64,000 nt of DNA from Mucilaginibacter boryungensis (GTDB lineage: Bacteria > Bacteroidota > Bacteroidia > Sphingobacteriales > Sphingobacteriaceae): contig NZ_JADFFM010000002.1 in the NCBI RefSeq assembly GCF_015221995.1, positions 1,302,001-1,366,000 on the forward strand, read 5' to 3'. Shown in pieces: positions 60,422-64,000 of this stretch; positions within the stretch are counted from its first letter, which is position 1; the number at the start of each line of letters is the position of its first letter. Both the position numbers and the translations under genes were made by a program. The notes beneath the pieces were generated by a model that was not told the DNA's origin, made no database searches, and saw only the letters and a program-made list of their open reading frames with translations.

Positions 60422-61726
60422 TTACAATAACTCCACCAACCGTTCCAGCGCCATGCCGCGCGAACCTTTGATCAGGATGGTTGAGTTGTTTATAGGGTGT
60501 ATTTTTAAGCTTCTTATTGCATCCTCCGCCGTGCGATAATAGGTGCCCGTGCCGGTTTGTTGCTGAAAAAAGGCCTCGCCTATAAAAATGCGTTCATCTA
60601 CCGGGGCATGCTGGGCTTTTTTAATGATGCCCAAATGCTCTAAAGGCGACTCCTCGCCCAGTTCAAACATATCGCCCAATATTAAAACTTTCCTGTTTGC
60701 CGCTAATTTGGTAACGTTTTCAATAGCTACAGCCATGCTGCTTGGGTTAGCGTTATAATAATCGCAAACTAAGGTGTTTGTGGCTGTTTGCACTAATTGC
60801 GAACGGTTATTTTTAGGCTGATACCCTTCAACCCCTGCATTGATCTCATCGGCGGTAAGCTTAAAAAAAGTGCCTATGCATATGGCTGCAAGAATATTAG
60901 GCAAATTGTACTCGCCTGTTAATTTCGAGGTGATATGGTAGGTAGAGCGGTCGGTATTATCAGTCCAGCTCAGCGAAAGGAAGGGCGAGTTAGCCGTAAG
61001 CTTGCCGCTGATAAGCGCATTGTTTTCATCTCCATAAAAAATAATCTCTTTTAAGTTGCGTGTGGCCTGCATTTCCATTAACGTTTCATCGTTGCCGTTA
61101 ATAAATGCCACGCCGTTGGTATGGGCCAGGTAATCATACATTTCGCCCTTACCTTTTTTAACACCTTCCACGCCGCCAAATCCTTCTAAATGCGCCCGGC
61201 CCACATTGGTAATCAGGCCATGATTGGGTTGTGCTATACTGCACAGCATTTCTATTTCGCGCTGGTGGTTAGCTCCCATCTCTATCACGGCAATTTGATG
61301 GGTGCTATCTATCCCTAAAATAGTTAGCGGGACACCAATATGATTATTAAGGTTGCCCTGGGTTGCCAATGTATTAAAACGCTGGGACAGCACCGCGTTG
61401 ATCAGCTCTTTTGTGGTGGTTTTGCCGTTGCTGCCGGTAAGGCCAATAACCGGGATGGTTAAATGCTGGCGGTGCATGCGTGCAATATCCTGAAGCGCCG
61501 TAAGTACGTCATCAACCAAAATATATTGTTCGCTTACGCGATAATGGGCGTTATCTATAATAGCATAAGCCGCACCCTGCGCTATGGCTTGTTCTGCAAA
61601 GGTATTAGCATCAAATTTATCGCCCTTCAAAGCAAAAAACAAACTTCCCGGTGTTATCTTCCGGGTATCGGTGCTAATTAGCGGGTGTTGAAGGTATAGT
61701 TGATATATTCTTTCGGTAGTGGTCAT
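60422..61726 (-). CDS. murF: UDP-MurNAc-tripeptide--D-Ala-D-Ala ligase
   Basis: From the ATG at 61726 the enzyme is 434 residues, normal for Bacteroidota MurF. It has STDTRKITPGSLFFALKG in the N-terminal domain, the ATP loop GLTGSNGKTTTKELI, EMGANHQREI and VCDYYNANPSSM in the central and C-terminal domains. It adds D-Ala-D-Ala to the cell-wall precursor. An upstream in-frame start at 61780 would add an unlikely tail. Confidence 0.95.
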   Translation of the reverse strand: MTTTERIYQLYLQHPLISTDTRKITPGSLFFALKGDKFDANTFAEQAIAQGAAYAIIDNAHYRVSEQYILVDDVLTALQDIARMHRQHLTIPVIGLTGSNGKTTTKELINAVLSQRFNTLATQGNLNNHIGVPLTILGIDSTHQIAVIEMGANHQREIEMLCSIAQPNHGLITNVGRAHLEGFGGVEGVKKGKGEMYDYLAHTNGVAFINGNDETLMEMQATRNLKEIIFYGDENNALISGKLTANSPFLSLSWTDNTDRSTYHITSKLTGEYNLPNILAAICIGTFFKLTADEINAGVEGYQPKNNRSQLVQTATNTLVCDYYNANPSSMAVAIENVTKLAANRKVLILGDMFELGEESPLEHLGIIKKAQHAPVDERIFIGEAFFQQQTGTGTYYRTAEDAIRSLKIHPINNSTILIKGSRGMALERLVELL

Positions 61727-61785
61727 GGTAGCACAAAAATAAGGTTTTAATGATGCCGAATATAAAAACTTGTCAAACAAGAGAC

Positions 61786-61824
61786 GTAGTGTATAGCTGC
61801 CTTATAGTCAAGCAGCTATACTAC
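61786..61824. terminator. candidate hairpin between S9 peptidase and murF
   Basis: ATAGCTGC and GCAGCTAT with outer GTAGT/ACTAC arms form a stem with a 2-base bulge and an 11-base loop, 64 bases past the S9 stop on the minus strand. The following T content is modest, so it may be a weak terminator. Confidence 0.45.
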
Positions 61825-61887
61825 TAACAATTAGCATAAAACGTTTGCGCTTATCTGTTGTTTTTAATCACGATTAAACTTATTGGG

Positions 61888-64000
61888 CTAATTCTTCAGG
61901 CTTTCATTAAACAAAGCATATATCCGTTTGTATTCATCAACCCAGCTGCTGGGTTCAACAAAGCCGTGGTCTTCAACCGGGTATGCGGCCAGGCTCCAGT
62001 TGTCTTTATGCAGCTCTATTAAACGCTGGGTTAGCCGCACAATATCCTGGAAGTTCACGTTCTGGTCTACCATGCCATGACACATCAATAGCTTACCTTT
62101 TAAACCAGCTGCAAAATTAATAGGGGAGCTTACCTGGTATGCTTTCTCATCATTATAAGGCTCGTTCAAAATATTGGCGGTATAGCCGTGGTTATAATGC
62201 GCCCAGTCGGTTACCGAACGTAAACCGGCCCCGGCCGCAAATACATCAGGTGCAGTGAACATCGCCATCAAGGTCATAAAACCACCGTATGATCCACCGT
62301 ATATGCCGACATTTTTTGGGTTAACGCCGTATTTATCAACCAATAATTTCACCGCGTCAATATGGTCGGTCAAATCTTTACCCCCCATGTGGCGATAGAT
62401 CCCGGTGCGGATATCACGGCCATACCCTGCACTGCCGGTATAATCAATTTCCAGCACGGTATATCCATTATCGGCTAACATGTTATTAAACATGTATTCA
62501 TGAAAGTAGGACGTACTCCATTTGTACATTACATCCTGCAAATAACCGGCGCCGTGTACAAACACTACTGCCGGGTGCGATGGCGCCGGATTTGCCGGCG
62601 TATATACTCGGGCATAAATATCAGCGCCATCCCGGTTTTTAAAGGTAAATATCTCCGGCGCGCGCCACGGGTACGATTTAAATTCCTCGGTAACCGAATT
62701 TGTTACCTGTACAGGTTTGGCCCCTGGCTTATTAGGTTGAATATACAGTTCGTACGGTTTGTTAGTATACGAATAGCGGATAGCCAGCCATTTTTCATCC
62801 GGTGACAGTTCCACCTCGTTACCGCCGCGCATGCTGGTCAGTTTTACCGGTGTGCCACCAGTTACGGGCTGGCGGTAATAATCGCTCACGCCGGGATGGT
62901 CCATGTTGGCCTGGAAGTAAAATGATTTTTTATCGTTTGATAAATGCAGTGCCGAAACCTCCCATTTGCCCCTGGTGAGTTGTGCTTTAGTGCCATTGGC
63001 TACATCAGCTACATAGATATGCGAGTAGCCGCTGGCTTCGCTTTGAAAGTAAAAATGGGTATTATCCAGCCAGCCAACACTACTGCCAAAGCTGCTGATG
63101 CCCGGCCCGGCAATCCAGGCATTATCATGCTGGCGATCTATCAGGCTTAGTTTACCTGTTTGCGCATCAAGCTTCATAATCCAGCGGTCTTTGTAATCCT
63201 GCGCGTTAACTATTACCACCGCGTTGCTGCCATCTTCGTTCCAGAACGGGCCTTGTATGGTTACCCTGCGGTCTTCATTGGCTTTGGTACGGGCAGCTAA
63301 TTGCTCGGGGTAGTCCTTTACATAATCGGGCAAGTCTTTAATGCCGGGAATATCTTTGGTATTAACGCTGTACATGGTATCGCGTTTAGTATCGTAAACA
63401 AACGACTCGGAGGTAGATTGAGGCGCGCCTACCTTGGTGCGATTGGGAATATCTTCGGTATAACCACTTGTGGTAACATAATTAGGCACAATGGTAATTT
63501 TAGCCAGTTCGGGCTGTTTAATTAAACGATAGGTTACATACCGGCCATCGGGACTAACCGTTACACCCGCTAACGTTTTATCTTCTGCTACGGGCAGTTC
63601 AGCCATGTGTTTGCCCTGCTGCTGACCAAACCCATTGCCAAAGCCACCACGGCGGCCGCCGTTTTGCCCAGCCTGGCGATCGTTCTGCGCGCGTTCCTTT
63701 AATACATCAAACAAGCTCATTTGCTGGTTACGCAGCCATCGGTCCTGTTCATTGCCCGATTGCTGGGCGCCAGCGCCGCGTCCGCCTGCACCTTGCCCGC
63801 CGCCCCGGCGACCGCCGCCGCCTAAAATTGCTGCGGTTGGCAGTGTGGTAGCCGCGCCGCCACGTACAAAATTGCTTAGTTGCACGGTTTGCCCGGTGTT
63901 TAGCGTTAGCGCATAATAATTATCGCCGCGTACATAAAATACCTTGCTTGCGTCGGCGCTAAACGATGCATTGCCTTCCCGTTCAACGGTGGCGGTCAAT
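61888..64000 (-). CDS. S9-family (DPP IV-like) peptidase, 5' end beyond window
   Basis: The reading frame stays open through the right edge, so at least 704 C-terminal residues are seen and the true start lies outside. The catalytic Ser is in GIYGGSYGGFMTL, Asp in MVDQNVNFQD and His in VEDHGFVEPSSW; an eight-bladed propeller part precedes. A Gly/Arg-rich insert (GGGGRRGGGQGAGGRGAG and GGRRGGFGNGFGQQQG) lies at about 55-140 of the visible part, within the propeller. It is probably an exported serine peptidase removing dipeptides. Confidence 0.93.
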   Translation of the reverse strand, partial: LTATVEREGNASFSADASKVFYVRGDNYYALTLNTGQTVQLSNFVRGGAATTLPTAAILGGGGRRGGGQGAGGRGAGAQQSGNEQDRWLRNQQMSLFDVLKERAQNDRQAGQNGGRRGGFGNGFGQQQGKHMAELPVAEDKTLAGVTVSPDGRYVTYRLIKQPELAKITIVPNYVTTSGYTEDIPNRTKVGAPQSTSESFVYDTKRDTMYSVNTKDIPGIKDLPDYVKDYPEQLAARTKANEDRRVTIQGPFWNEDGSNAVVIVNAQDYKDRWIMKLDAQTGKLSLIDRQHDNAWIAGPGISSFGSSVGWLDNTHFYFQSEASGYSHIYVADVANGTKAQLTRGKWEVSALHLSNDKKSFYFQANMDHPGVSDYYRQPVTGGTPVKLTSMRGGNEVELSPDEKWLAIRYSYTNKPYELYIQPNKPGAKPVQVTNSVTEEFKSYPWRAPEIFTFKNRDGADIYARVYTPANPAPSHPAVVFVHGAGYLQDVMYKWSTSYFHEYMFNNMLADNGYTVLEIDYTGSAGYGRDIRTGIYRHMGGKDLTDHIDAVKLLVDKYGVNPKNVGIYGGSYGGFMTLMAMFTAPDVFAAGAGLRSVTDWAHYNHGYTANILNEPYNDEKAYQVSSPINFAAGLKGKLLMCHGMVDQNVNFQDIVRLTQRLIELHKDNWSLAAYPVEDHGFVEPSSWVDEYKRIYALFNESLKN

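Noticed and set aside
61786..61824. Possible riboswitch upstream of murF
   Set aside because: The stem-loop has no known aptamer pattern and lies where a terminator of the S9 gene would be expected.
1..64000. CRISPR arrays, tRNA or rRNA genes, transposases and phage genes
   Set aside because: None was recognised on reading the intergenic regions; a tRNA scan and an IS search would settle this.

Overview
The window looks like a chromosome segment from a Bacteroidota bacterium, most like the Sphingobacteriaceae (Mucilaginibacter/Pedobacter type). This rests on the SusC/SusD pair, DUF1080 and GMC proteins, PafA phosphatase, several OMP barrels, promoters with TAnnTTTG -7 elements, few Shine-Dalgarno sites, and intergenic repeats of the kind common in that group. 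The genus is an inference. No rRNA, tRNA, CRISPR array, transposase or phage gene was seen.

Layout. 1-2468: end of a 3-keto-sugar type operon (DUF1080 plus GMC oxidoreductase, cut by the left edge) and a VOC protein. 2563-4122: GH28 pectinase-like enzyme. 4218-8457: GntR/FCD regulator, then a tight operon of a class I aldolase, a cyclically permuted mutarotase (NanM-like) and an MFS carrier. 8543-9301: orphan outer-membrane protein. 9471-12148: arsenic operon (arsR, DUF6428, thioredoxin-type arsC, aquaporin, metallophosphoesterase) with no Acr3/ArsB pump. 12158-13726: ArsR-type regulator, SRPBCC and alpha/beta hydrolase operon. 13845-25081: sialic-acid utilisation locus on the minus strand (two BNR sialidases, SusC, SusD, PhyH dioxygenase, N-acetylneuraminate lyase, beta-propeller) with a divergent esterase.

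The most striking signal is a 13-bp palindrome, TATGTAGTACATA, found four times: before the aldolase/mutarotase/MFS operon (5077), before susC (21456, one mismatch), before the first sialidase (22735) and in the divergent sialidase/esterase promoter (24108). It has the GTnnnAC core of FadR/GntR-FCD operators, and three copies sit close to a TAnnTTTG element. It ties two blocks 12-20 kb apart into one likely regulon under the GntR protein at 4218. The probable flow is: surface and periplasmic sialidases release sialic acid, the esterase removes O-acetyl groups, SusCD imports glycans or sugar, the mutarotase equilibrates anomers, the MFS carrier crosses the inner membrane, and the lyase cleaves it to ManNAc and pyruvate. 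The PhyH oxygenase and beta-propeller protein in this operon have no place in the known pathway and are the best candidates for something undescribed.

25167-41889 is mixed housekeeping and surface genes: response regulator, Gly-rich OMP, collagen-like lipoprotein, retropepsin/PDZ protease, PBP4, TfoX-like, Fpg/Nei glycosylase with an altered zinc finger, M1 peptidase, LLM flavoprotein, DoxX, asd, pnuC, acyl-CoA dehydrogenase-like. 42110-49252 holds pafA, a mannonate-oxidoreductase-like SDR, and apbE followed by two exported proteins and a two-component system. 49284-55190 has a DUF1801 protein, an SDR lacking YxxxK, a Crp/Fnr protein, a GH106 rhamnosidase with Tat signal and an exported unknown. 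A repeat-rich intergenic region (55206-55558) precedes the DUF4175, RsbW-like ATPase, ybeY set, then glutathione peroxidase, murF and an S9 peptidase running off the right edge.
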